In this document: positions 49,965-61,698 of the stretch, piece after piece
How positions within the stretch are numbered: position 1 is the stretch's first letter
How the letters are laid out: the number at the start of each line of letters is the position of its first letter
NCBI GenBank assembly: GCA_022702705.1
Contig: CM040432.1
Location: 44,356,540 to 44,420,539 of the forward strand
Reading direction: 5' to 3'
Length of the DNA: 64,000 bases
From: Papilionanthe hookeriana x Papilionanthe teres
Lineage: Eukaryota; Streptophyta; Magnoliopsida; Asparagales; Orchidaceae
Translations under genes and position numbers: made by a program
The notes under the pieces: model-generated
What the model was told of the DNA's origin: nothing
Seen by the model: only the letters and a program-made list of their open reading frames with translations
The model's database searches: none

Positions 49965-50828
49965 CTACACGAGACCGAGGTCTGCTAAGACAGGAGGTGT
50001 CATTAAATATTGCTTAATGTCCTCGAAGGCCCTCTGGCATTTCTCTTCCCAAATAAATTTGGCTTCCTTTTTAACTAGTGCCGAGAAAGGCTGACACCTA
50101 CCTGACAAGTTTGAGATAAAGCTTCGAAGATATGCCAGCTTCCCTTGAAAAGATCGTAGTTGCTTTAAGGTTTTGGGAGGCGGCATTTCTAAGATAGCTT
50201 TAATCTTTTCCGGGTCGATTTCAATTCCACGATGTCGGACAACGAATCCTAAGAATTTCCCGGAGGTGACGCCGAAGGAGCATTTTAAGGGATTCATCTT
50301 AAGGTTAAATTGTCTTAATCGTTCGAAAACAATTCTCAAATCATATAGGTGGTTGTCCTTTACTTTGCTTTTGATGACCACATCGTCCACGTAGCATTCA
50401 AATTGATTGTAGATGAGATTATAAAAAATTCTTGTCATCGCTCTCTGGTATGTTGCTCCTGCGTTCTTCAGTCCGAATGGCATCACTCTGTAGCAATATA
50501 CTCCAATCGGCATTCTGAATGCTGTAAGTTTTTCATCTTCTGGAGCCATTTTTATCTGGTTGTATCCTGAAGATCCATCCATGAATGAGAATATTTCATG
50601 TGTCGAAGCAATGTCGATCATTAATTCTGGGATCGGTAGAGGGAATTCATCGTTTGGACATGCCTTGTTTAAATCTCTGAAATCCACACAAATTCTGATC
50701 TGACCATTCTTCTTCCTAACTGGTACCACATTGGCTAACCAAGTCGGGTATTGTTCTTCGCGGACAAATTTAGAGTCTATTATCCTTTTAACTTCAGCTA
50801 TGACTTGTTGTTCGATTTCTAGACGCAT
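49965..50828 (-). pseudogene. Reverse transcriptase of the younger element
   Basis: The longest clean domain, 287 codons open: RICVDFRDLNKACP, FPLPIPELM, FSFMDGSSGYNQI (first catalytic Asp), RVMPFGLKNAGATYQR, and the active-site YVDD (residues 146-149, at 50393-50382), then KFLGFVVRHRGIEIDPEKI and the thumb region. The N-terminal RT portion (MPGLAPEVAVHKL) lies in the preceding ORF, with a frame change at about 50825. Makes cDNA from genomic RNA in the particle. Confidence 0.92.
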
Positions 50829-51853
50829 TCTTCTGGAACCTTGTCCGACCAGGACGAAGTAGGATCCACTCCTAGCTTATGGACTGCGACCTCTGGAGCT
50901 AAACCTGGCATCTCATCGTAGCTCCAACCAAAATAGTCTTTAAACTCCATTAATAACTTTATTATTCCTTCGGAGTCTTCTTTATTGAGTAAGGAGCTAA
51001 CAAAGGTAGGTCTAGGTTCTTCGCTAGTACCTAAGTTAACTTCCGTTAACTCATCTATTGTAGATTTAATCTTTTCTTCGAATTCTGGTGGAGCGTCTCC
51101 AATTTGTAAATCTTCAAGTTCTTCTGTAGTTTCCATGCAGTTTTCATTAGACTCGCAAGTGACAACCAAGCAAAATTCAGTATCATCAACTGATCCTACT
51201 GTGCCGAATCCGAGACCATGCTTTGAATTGGGAGGATGACCGGAGTTATTCCATAGTTTTTCAAAATGTTTTGATTGACGTTTTGTCCATTGTTGAGGTA
51301 AGAAACCACGCTGAATTAAATTTTGAACACAGGGAGAGTACCACTCAAAAGGTAATTCCATTAATTCTGATGAAGTGACATCTTCAAATTGTACATTATT
51401 TTCGGCTTTGGAGGAAGGAGCACCACGGTAGAATTTGATTGGCTTTGCACCGCCACTACGTACCTCTTTGACCACCATACCCTCGATCTTATTAGAATGG
51501 ATCGGGGTCGTGGTCATAGTATGTACATAGTGGTTAATCTTCTCGTACATCGATTTATATTCTTCATTCTTTTCATCTTCGAGCGTGATCCTGAATTGCG
51601 GCTTCTTCCGACTTATTGTCGCTGCTTCTTGCTTGATTTCTTTTTCTTCTTCAGAACTGTCTTCCCAATCAACATTGATGGTTGGTTTCCTCTGTCCAAT
51701 TGTCTTAAAGTCTCTGCCACGACCTCGTCCCCGGCCTCGACCTCGGATGCGAGTTGTGGAGGAACCTTCACCATCTCGCCGTAAGGGAGTGGTGAGTGAC
51801 TGTTGGACTAGAACTTCGGAGTTCTTCGTCATCCCGAATTTCCTTTGCTTCAT
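50819..51853 (-). pseudogene. Protease-RT linker with Arg-Gly repeat
   Basis: 344 open codons. A run of alternating Arg and Gly (residues 37-47, about 51745-51713) precedes KPTINVDWEDSSEEE and a long low-similarity region with acidic tracts. The end holds the RT N-terminus (EFKDYFGWSYDEMPGL). The older element's copy is cut exactly in the VDWE region. No enzyme domain in the middle part is recognised. RG-rich stretches commonly bind RNA; that role is inferred. Confidence 0.65.
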
Positions 51854-52559
51854 TCGTTATGGTATCTCTGGAGAAAATTGTTTTCTTCGGAGGTGCATAA
51901 TAAGCTGCATCTTCATGGATTCCAATTTCATGTACGGAGAATGGTTGTAAGTCACCTTTGATGCATTGTTCCCCTCCATCGTAGTATTTGATGCACTGAT
52001 GTAGAGATGATGGTACCATCCTGTTTTCATGTATCCATGGTCGACCCAGTAGAGCGTTGAACGACATTTCTGAATCGATTATGTGAAATTTCGCGGTTGT
52101 CTTTGCTAAGTCACCGGTCTTCATTAGCAGTGTTATTGATCCGAGGGCTCTTTCTCCTTTCTGGTTGAATCCTCTTAATAACATTTTGTCCGGTTCGAGC
52201 TCGCGAGCATCAATTTCCAAGTATGCTAGCATTCGAAGATTCATTATATTGATTGATGCTCCTGGTTCCACCAATACTCTGGAGAGTGCAAACTTTCCAA
52301 TTGTAACTAAAATGTACAACGTTCGGTTGTGGTCTGCTATCCCAAGTAGTAGGTCATTGTCCGTGAAGGTAACACCTCGTTGTTCCTTTAACGAGCAAAC
52401 CTCATCTAAGGGATCTCTGGTCATTTGAGCTAAGCAAATTTCTGGATCAAGTAAGGCCTTGATCAGAGCTTCTCTCATCTCCTTTGATAAGATGAGAGCG
52501 TCGTAGATGCTCAGTTTGGCCGGTAGTTTCCTAAGATGGGCTAGCACATTGTAGTCCAC
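51768..52559 (-). pseudogene. Aspartic protease region of the younger element
   Basis: 263 open codons. GVTFTDNDLLLG, then LVEPGASINIM, where the catalytic Asp is replaced by Glu (codon 52268-52266); the older copy has Asp here. SFNALLGRPWIHE (near 52045) is the second conserved block. The last part changes frame near 51830, after DAAYYAPPKK. It would process Gag-Pol. Confidence 0.75.
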
Positions 52560-52586
52560 TTTATTTCTATGTGTCTCGATTTCTTC

Positions 52587-53450
52587 TCAAATGGGTATTT
52601 CTTCTACCGGGGTTGGTTCTTCCTGAACAACCACCTGCTTTCCTTTGTCCTTTGGACCCATTCTCGGAGGTAGAACTCTTCCACTTCTTAAGTTGACTTC
52701 TGTAATTTCTCCTGAATCTAGTATTGAGTTTGCTGGTGTTTCCTCCTGAATTGGAATGACAGGTTCTTCTGGATTAGCTTCAGAGTCTGAAGGCTCTAAC
52801 TCTATTGTGACTGGAGCTCCTCGAAACTTGCAAATAGATTCATTGCTCGTTGAACTCTCGTAGCCTCCTTGGTGGATGTCTTCTTCGTCATTGTGATCGT
52901 CGAGATTGTGTATGATTTGAGAATTGTCATTTGTATCGAAATCGATGTTCGGATTGTCGCTAGTTACGTAATCGTTAGAAACAGTCAAAACGTAGCCAAC
53001 GTTATAACCCTTATCATTATAAGATCCCACCGGAGTGGGCAGATAATCATACAGAGTCAGAGGTTCGAGGGAGTTCTCCCCCGAATCGGAAACAACTATC
53101 TAAGGATAAGCAGCCCCTAGTCTAGCCTTAGGAGCCTCGGTCTTCTCTTCTTCGTCAATTTTCTTCTTCTCCTCAATTGTCTCTTGTTGAGGTGGTTCTT
53201 CTATCGCAAGTGATAGTGTCGACTTAACATGTTTCGAACTCTGAATTGAGGCTCGCACCGAAGCGGTTTGGATGTGATCCAAAATCTTTTTTGAAGACTT
53301 TGTCCAAGCGGTAGCCCATCCATCATCAGTCGCATAGGGTTCTATCGGCACAATGGGATCCGTCGAGATAACATTAACGGAACCTCCTTTCTGGGGTTCC
53401 TTCATGTACTCCTTCGGGATCGTTATATTCCCTTTCTGAAGATTGTCGTT
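52587..53450 (-). pseudogene. gag-protease linker of the younger element
   Basis: Two frames: 53450-53100, Lys/Glu-rich, and 53030-52587, acidic, ending before KVDYNVLAHLRKLP. Same plan as 34440-35198 in the older element. The stop at about 53099 lies where both copies read on from 'AAYP/AAFP'. No domain recognised. Confidence 0.6.
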
Positions 53451-53459
53451 GAGCCAACT

Positions 53460-54761
53460 TTTGAAGGTAATACAATCTTCTATCTTGTGTCCAAGCATCC
53501 GGTGGTAAGGGCAAAAGTTGGGATCACCTTTCTTGTCGACTTCTTCCGGTCTTTTAGGTTCTGGTAGTTAGAAATCTGGAGTCTTCATCGATCAGCGGAA
53601 CATTTTCGGCACTGCCTCATTCTTGAACGGGTACTCCCTGCTCAGAAGCTCCCTTAACGTACGTTGCGGACGAGGCAGTTGTTCATACTGTAGAGATGAC
53701 TGATAGCTGGGTCGGGGTTGCTGGTAATTCTATTGAGGTTTCTGCGCCCGTTCTGACGATATTTGTATCGGTTGCTTGCCTTTATCGACAGCTGTGACGA
53801 TCATGGACTTCTTTTCAAAAGTTTTCACGGGCTTCTGTTTGTCTGTTTTGTCGGTGAAACTTAATTGCTTCGCCTCCTCTTGCAAGCTTCTGGCCTTGCT
53901 TAACAACTTCTCGAAAGTCTTAATAGTAAATCCCTTGAGGAGAAGTGCTATCGGGCCATGAATGCTCTTAAGTAAAATGCCGACTGCATGTTGTTTTTGT
54001 AGTTGTGGCTCACACTTCATACTTAGATTTCTCCATCGAAGTATGTAATCCACCAAGGTTTCGTTCGGCTTCTGCTTCTCTACCACTAAATCACCTATAG
54101 TGATGTGGTGCTGAGCTCCGACAAATTGCTTGATGAAGAGGTTCTCTAGTTCTGAAAATGTCTTCATCGAACCGTTCGGTAATTCTGCATACCAATCAAA
54201 GGCGATCCCTGACAGGCTGCTAATAAATTGTCTGAAGAGTAAGGCATCACTTCCGCCGGCATTGCAACAACTGGCACGAAAGTGTGCAACATGTTGCCGG
54301 GGGTTTCCGGTCCCATCAAAGGTCTTGAACAGAGGTGGTACGAAGCCTTTCAGATATTAGACAACATCGAATTCTTCGGGGTAATGTCTACCCGTCCGAA
54401 TGGATGTCCCGCTCTTTGATTGTGCCAAGGCTTCTCGCACATGCTGTTCCACCAAATTCTTGATATCCTTTTCCGGAATCATGCTTTGTGTTGTATCTTT
54501 CTTTAACTGATCATCCCCGTTGACGGACGTAATCTCCTTTCCTCCGTCTACAATGTGAATGACTTCTGGGGGTGTTTCTCTTTGGGGTTGAACTTGACTC
54601 GGAGAGTGGCTAGGGCTACGCCCATCTCTTCCATCCTTTTTGCCATTTGGGCGATCGTATCATCTTTCTCTTGAAGTCGCCTCCTCATTACTTTCGGCTC
54701 CTCTCTTCTCGCGGCTGCAGGGAGCACCTTGTGAAGTCGACGAAGCTCGTGTTTCAACCAT
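53460..54761 (-). pseudogene. gag of the younger element
   Basis: ATG 54761 (MVETRASS, as at 32894 in the older copy) is the likely start. Coiled-coil-like LQEKDDTIAQMAKRMEEM is near 54680, FKTFDGTGNP near 54310, WYAELPNGS near 54190, and the capsid part 54167-53730 is open for 145 codons with KPNETLVDYILRWRNLSM. The zinc-knuckle-like CPYHRMLGHKIEDC is near 53510-53470. Frameshifts lie near 54700 and 54590, with stops near 54358 and 53730 and others before the knuckle. Confidence 0.8.
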
Positions 54762-54859
54762 GTTAATTTTTGCATACTCATCATCCATGAACTCTGACGA
54801 ATCAATCTCATCTCTGAATTTCTCTTCTCTTTCCTTTGCTAATCGCCGAATATCAGTTC

Positions 54860-56013
54860 TTAGCTTTCCATAGCATCTTCTAGTGGTCTTTTCTGTACAT
54901 CCTTGCAGTAGTCATGTGATAATTGTCGGGTTTCCTTCTCATGAGTCCCCTTTACTGCGGTAGCACTTTCTTCGGACTCAAGCCTCCTGACGAGACTTTC
55001 CTTTTTAGGTTGTTGTTTTAATCTTAATTGTCCAGTAGTGGGACGCCATACCATCCTCCTAGCGACGAAGGTCCGGGACCGGATGGTCCGTCGACCCAAA
55101 GGCTGGAAGGTGGTATCCTCCCTAATTTGTAGTCCTGAAACAACGACAGGTGGAGTAGCTTTCATTCTCTTATGTGGCTTCTCTGCAGCGATAGCAGGTT
55201 CTACTCGCGGCCCAAGACGAGACTTGGCTGGCACCCGCCCTATCCTTCTTAAAATTTCCGACAAAGGGCATTTTTCTTTCTTTGCCAATTTTTCTATCAA
55301 GGTTTGCAGTCGAGTAAATGGTGTAACTCTAGCCCTTTTCTTGAGGCTATCATTGTAATATGCGGGCTGAGGCATTGTGGCAGCAATTTTGCGAACATTT
55401 TCCTCATCCTCTACAGCGGAGAGGGGATGGAATCTACTTCCTCCCAAAAGTGGTATGTATTCGAGCGACGGCGTATACTCGGGCGTTCCGGGATTTCTTC
55501 TAGGAAAACAACTTCAGCAGCTCTGGCTTCTCTAGCAATCCTTCTACTTCTGTTCCTTCTCTGAGTCCGTGTCAGCGATGGAATTCTCGAGCTGGACCCG
55601 ATTTCAAAAATAGAAGTTTTCACAAGAAGGTCTGTACCCTCCACGGTAACAGGTTCATCGTAGTTCTGAATTTCCTTCCCCTTTAGTTTGGCAGGAGCCG
55701 GGGTAGGTGCAGAGACAACTAGACCAGTAGGGGTAGCAACAACAGTCCTTCTATGGACAGCAGTACTCCTCTCAGCTGGAATCTTTTGCAGAGGAGAGAA
55801 TTCGTGAGTTGACTTGAGGTTAAACTCAATCAACGGCTTCTCAGTTTCTGGTACTTTGCTTGTGAGTGAAAATAGAGTGACGTCGGGGATTTTGATGTTG
55901 GTGTCCCCGAATCCTTGTCCGAATCGAATAATTCCATTATCAGGCAGTTCGTCCTTGAACGCGGCCAGGTCATGTCCGTTGACGAAGGAGAAGATCAGTT
56001 TTGGGGCTTCCAT
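54860..56013 (-). pseudogene. ORF1 of the younger element (unknown function)
   Basis: ATG at 56013 after 'ctgccctgcag'. N-terminus KLIFSFVNGHDLAAF and NGIIRFGQGF, Pro/Thr-rich middle, basic TQRRNRSRRIAREARAAE (near 55560), EEIPE, then after a frameshift near 55470 SRFHPLSA, SEILRRIGRVP (near 55250), RRMVWRPT and the end KRPLED at 54860. About 384 codons, close in plan to 31613-32795. The N-terminus and the TQRRN segment recur in the AlkB ORF. Confidence 0.75.
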
Positions 56014-56534
56014 TTCTGCAGGGCAGATTCCAAGTGTTAGTCCCCGAATCATGCTTCTTCTTGTCGTAAAACTTATGACGAAAAAGAAAGAGTCCGAACA
56101 CATTTCTGTTTATCTTAGTGTATTTGTGGTATTAAAGGAAAATTATCTTTTTTTTTTGAAAAGATTTGTTCGTTAGGAAGGAGAATTATTAAAAGAAGGA
56201 GAGTTGTAGGAAGAGTAAAAGGAATTAATTAGGAACTGGAAAAGGAAGAGAAAGTCTTGCAGAAACTTCTCGATCCGCAAGACCGCTCCTAAACTAATAG
56301 CTATTGGGGGTCCACCCCACCTCAGAAATGAGGTAAAAAGATCTCGAAACCTCTCTGTTTAGGGGTGTCTAAACAGTGGCTCCAAAATCCGAGAGAATGT
56401 TGGCTATACTTGTTCAAGGTAGAAATGAACATAGTATTCCAACTGAAAGAAGGGTAGTTTGATCCACTAGGAACATGGATACACTACCGATTTTTGAAAG
56501 CAGAATTGTCTGATTAAAATGGAGAGGAATTTTT
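56014..56534 (-). other. Leader between PBS and ORF1
   Basis: No ORF supported. At 56301-56334 it carries a stretch that, read on the opposite strand to the element, resembles the element's own PPT and first LTR bases ('ctattgggggtcca' followed by acctca...tgaggt). Confidence 0.6.
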
Positions 56535-56550
56535 CCCAGCGGAGTCGCCA
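56535..56550 (-). promoter_or_regulatory. Primer-binding site of the younger element
   Basis: TGGCGACTCCGCTGGG in sense, five bases after the LTR end. Its complement ends in CCA, as a tRNA 3' end must. Similar Tat/Ogre sites have been assigned to tRNA-Arg; the exact tRNA is not proven here. Confidence 0.8.
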
Positions 56551-58679
56551 GAAGTTGTCGGCATTATTTTTAGGTTGAGTGTTGTATTTTTGAAAAGGAG
56601 GTCGCCTACAGAAATTGTCGGTGAAATTTAAATTTTAAATTTAATTTAAATATATATAATTTAGAAAGTAGTATTTGATTTTGAAAATAATTTTAAATTT
56701 GAAAATTTTAAGATATGAAATCAAACCGATCTCACATCCCAAATAGTTTATATAAACGAGCACCACATCACAAACCGTGTATCTACCCCGAAGAATAGAC
56801 ACACTCGCTTGATGATAGGGCTCGATTAAATAAACTAAAAGATTTGTGACATCCGTTTGGTCTGCGAACCAATTTTATGTGCCGACAAGTTCCCCTACTT
56901 AATATAAATGAATTAAGCAGGGTTTATATTACCCGGGTTCTTAAAATTCCTTATAAAGGCAAGCCCCTATAGTTAATTACATCTTAAGTGACGGGAATCA
57001 CCTAAGAAAACTCTCGATAATAATCAGTAGTTCTGCTTTCAAGAATTTCAAAGTTTAAGTTTTCAAAGGATTGAATTTTGGAATTTCAATAGGGAATGGA
57101 TCAAGTTTGGAATATTTTGTTTTGGGAATTCAAAGGAAGAAAGGTAGGAGAAATCACAGATTCGAAGCGAGCTTTGGTAATTTCTCAACTATCCTATTGT
57201 TTGGCTTGGATTTAGGAAAGTCCTAATGTTTGTTTAATGTTTTGATCTTGCCAATTTTAATTAATTTGGACTTATATTTGTATGATAAAATCATACAAAT
57301 AGCCTGGAAAATGTGAGGGTTTATGTCGTATCGGACGACTACCTCGAAATCCTAAGACCGGTTAGGGCTTAATTTACATGACATGATCATGCAAATGTCT
57401 AATGAAGAGTTGAGGATTTATGTTGCACTAGGCAAACTACCTCGAAATCCTATGGCTTAGTTATTTAATTCTAAGAAAGTTTCGCTGAAGTAGACTCAGG
57501 TTTTGCTTATGACGATGGCCGTGCTGCCTACCATGCTCCGAGCTCCTTGTTGTTGCAGAGGTTTAGTTATAGAAGTCATAAATCAAGAGATGAGAAAAGT
57601 GTTTTGGTTTAGAGAAAATCTTAATTTCCAAGTGTTTTTTTATATTTTATTTAAAACAAATCTTAAAGTTGATTATAACAACACCGGTTAAGATCCCACG
57701 GTTCCATCCTTCCGGCATCGTTATTTTAATTGGATTCACTTAGTCCAGATGAATTTGGTAAACTCAACTAAATGAGTTCCACACTTTCATTTAGACCGTG
57801 GGAAGTCCCGTTAGCAACATGTATGTTACATCATCCGAGGTATTCCCGATCATCCAACAAGACGTTTTAATTTAGTTGTAATTGCAGTTTTGTGTTCTGT
57901 TTGTGATTAAATTCTGAGTTATTTTATATTTTGAAATGTTGTGGTGGTGAATTTTATCTTGCAATGACTTTTAATTTAGTTTTGGTTTCAGTTTTAGGGA
58001 CTATCCTAAAGGTGTGGGTTTTCATGCAACAGTTGTTTATCATGCAAGAAAAGTAAAGTGCATTTGCAATAAAGTAAAATGCAAGAAAGTAAATTGCAAT
58101 AAAATAAAAGCTTACCTGGAGGGTCTTCCCGTCATCCCAAGCTGCACTTAAACACAATTTAGAATATTTAAGCAAGTTCCTAAGTAAAGCTAAGGGAAGG
58201 GTTATGGTTTTCTAACAAGTTCCTAATCATATAGCTAGTCATTTCCTATGACGTCTAGGTTCTTGTGTTTTGGTTTGAGGACGATTTTCTTCATCAAAGA
58301 ACAATTAAATTCAATTGTTCTTATAAACATCCTATCATATTGAGGAAGTGCTTAAGACGAGTCTTAAACATCTTTTCAATACTTGTTAGGATTGTTTTAA
58401 GTCCAAATGGATCTAATCAATCGAGTGAAGTAATCGTCCGAGGTTTAGTTAAGTTTTGTTGTTATCTTACTCGGTGAACTAGGACATTTGAATATCCTAT
58501 GAGTGAAGTATCACTTCATTTAACGTTCTGTTTAGGAGTTATGATAACAAAAGCTTTCGAGGGCAAATTGATGTTCAAATGGTTTGTGATTTAATTTCAG
58601 TTAACGGGTTTAAATTTGAAACAATGTTTAAGTTGCTTTACATTTATTTTTAAATTCTTTATGTCCTAGGTGATGTTAT

Positions 58680-59125
58680 TTTTAATTTAATTTTACTTTA
58701 ATTTAATTTAATTTGGTTTAGTTTTATTTTTAATTTAATTTAATTTGAATTGATTTTAATTTTAACTTGATTTTATTATTTTAATTTAATTTAATTTAAT
58801 TTAATTTAATTTAATTTGACATGCTTTAATTTAATTTAATTTAATTAATTTAGTTTAATTTGATTTAATTTAATAAGTTTTAATTTAATTTAATTCAATT
58901 TAATTTAAATTTTAATTTAATTTAATTTAATTTAATTTAATTTAATTTAATTAATTTAATTTAATTTGATTTAATTTAATTAAATTCAATTTAATTTAAT
59001 TTGTTTTAATTTAATTTTATTTAATTCAATCTAATTTAAATTTTAATTTAATTTAATTTTAATTTTAATTTAATTGAAATTTTAAAAGGGTTTAATTTAA
59101 ATAATTTAACTTTCATTTAATTTAA
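58680..59125. repeat. (AATTT)n tract in LTR C
   Basis: Same tract as in LTR B, with private changes such as 'attcaattt' near 58890. Confidence 0.9.
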
Positions 59126-61263
59126 TGATTAAGTCTTTTAGCATTTTAAATCTTAAATTTGAATTATCATTTTAATTAGGAATTAAATATTATTGAGATG
59201 ATTAATTTAGAGATTCTTAAATTAAAGAACAAATCTCTTCCTAATAATATCCCTATTTTAATAATTCCAATTTTATTATTCTTCCAAATTTAATCAATTA
59301 TTTAATTAAGGTTTATTTCAATTATTTTCAAATTCTTTGGTAGGTTTCTACTCTTTAATTATTTAAATTTCAATCATCCAAATCATATTAGGATCAGATA
59401 TTTTACTCTTTAATTTTACTAAACCTAAAAATTTAATTAAAGGTTAAAATTTTAATTACCATTTTGCCCTTCAAGCTTAATAATTTCATAACTCACTAAA
59501 TTGAGCTTAAATGAACTTGAAAATTTTATGTGATTTCACTCATATGTCAATAAAGACATGAGAGGAGAAAATGTGATTTTTCTGTATTTAATTTATTTAT
59601 GTAATTATTTTTGGTAGAAAATAGAGATTTCCAAGAAAAATTTAACAACATGACCAAGGGAAAGTTTCTGTCCTTAAAAAAATTAGGGGACATTCCTAAT
59701 GACCAGAGGACCACTTGGACCAATTTTGGTGATTTTTTGAATTATATTATTTTTATTATAATTATTTTAAGTTTTGGAGTGTTAATTGATTTAAAAATAA
59801 AATAAAGGTTGGAAAATGAACTTTATATTTTTCAAAAATCTCCCTGATATCAAGGAAATTAGAGAATTAATTTTTACAATTTTCTGATTTTTCTTTGATT
59901 TATCAGAATTATTTTAGTGGAAATGCTAAAAAATACATTTTTTTTAATTTTAAAATTACCTTAGGGCTTTAAAATTTAATATCTCATCAAATAGACCTAA
60001 GAAAAATATGGGGTTTATTCCTAAGTGATAAAAATTCAAAATGTGACATTTTGGTGAATTTTATTATTTTTGTGATTTTTATTATTTTTTAATTATTAAA
60101 ATATTAAAATAATACCAAAAAATCAACTTTTGTAGAAAATTAAAATTTTAATTTTCCTAAATTCCCCTAATATCAGAGAGGCTCAAAAACGAATTTGGTG
60201 AATTTTTGAAAAGTATTTTGAAAGTTATGAATTTTTAAAGTTTAAATTGGCTAAATGGCTTAATCAACCCATTTAGTAGGGCTAACCAAGTCCAATTGAC
60301 TTCAAATTTTTATGGTGGGTTCCTCTGATCCTAAAGATCAGTGGAGAATTGATTTCAAGTCAATTTGATGTATGGTTAGCTCTAATTAATTAAGGACCTA
60401 TTTTGGGTGTTTAGGCCAATTAGGGTTATTCCAGGTGAATTAATTCAAAACCTATTTTTCCTAGGGTCCTCTGGTCATAAGAAACATCACCAAATTTTTC
60501 TAGAATTTATTTCACAACATGTTAATTATTGGAATTAAAATACTCAAAACAGCAACATGACTTTGAAAAATCAATAACTTCTCATAGGGATGACCTCTAA
60601 CTTTGGAAAATTCAGGGAATGTTCCCAAATTCAGAGGCTTCAAAAGCCCTATGGTCTCATGCCATGGTGAATTTCCTATAAGCATAGAGAATTAAAACAA
60701 TGCAGAGAGTAAATAAATTATTAAAAATAAAATACTTGATGAAATTAAATGATTTATTTTCCACATTATTCTCCTATGTTCACCAAGCAAGGGGGTATTT
60801 TTATTTTATTTTTCTGATTTTTCTATACAAAGTTATGCATTTTTGAAGTTTAGGGAATTAAATAAATAAAAAATATAGCCTAATTTCTTACTTATCCACG
60901 CGGCGCCACGCCATCCTCGGCAGCTCCGAACGCACACGCGTCGTCTTCTGATTCGGCGCCGCCATCCAACTCAGCGCTCCGGGGGCCCGCTGTATCGTTC
61001 CGTCTCCTCATCCGGCGCGATCTTGGCCGTCCGTCCGCGCGTGTATGGAATGAACGGCATCCGTTCATCGTCCCCAAGCGTTCTCACCCGAGAGCCGTCC
61101 ACACTAAAACCCTAAGAACTCACTCATTTCTCAACGGATTTTCGTGTTCTTGTGCTCTATGAATTCGTCTTCAAGAGACGAATACATCTATACGGTGATC
61201 ATGCATTGAAATTAATGCATTTGAAATGGAGAATCTCCAGAAGCTCGGGATAAAGAGTTAGCT

Positions 61264-61273
61264 CATACCTTTG
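61264..61273 (-). promoter_or_regulatory. Candidate 5' splice site in LTR C
   Basis: CAAAG|GTATG in sense, GT at 61268-61267, about 420 bp after the TATA-like box. It is the copy that would act in the transcript, pairing with the acceptor near 56018 and/or the one at 47404. Confidence 0.5.
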
Positions 61274-61690
61274 CTCAGAGAAGTGTGGCTTCAATCCGAG
61301 GGTTGTGTCACCTTCGATTGGGTCCAAGCAAGCTCCAGATGAAGTCCCTTGACCTGGTGAATTGTCTAGGTATGATTTCGACCAAGCCCGATCACAAAGC
61401 TTGGAGTCCGGAACGGATGGGTGGCCCGGAGAGGGGCTTTCGCTGGTGGACTCCTTCCCTTGGTCCGGTGAAGGTGTAGGACCAATCAATTTGAGGATTG
61501 ATCCACTTGTGGAGAAGTGTCCTGGTTTTGGGTGGAATTTTAGCTGATAAATTGGGCTCTGTTGGTGGGGATTATGGCAAATTGTCACTGGGGATCAACT
61601 GCTCTAAGTATGGAGAGTGGTCTGGAGCAATTTTGGCAGGGTTTCAGTAAGGTCTTGTTCAGCACCTCTCATGGCCGAGAGGAGGTGAGG

Positions 61691-61698
61691 TTTAAATA
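61691..61698 (-). promoter_or_regulatory. TATA-like box of LTR C
   Basis: TATTTAAA in sense, the likely core promoter of the whole element, preceded by the G/C-skewed U3 and followed by the GC-richer leader. Confidence 0.55.
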
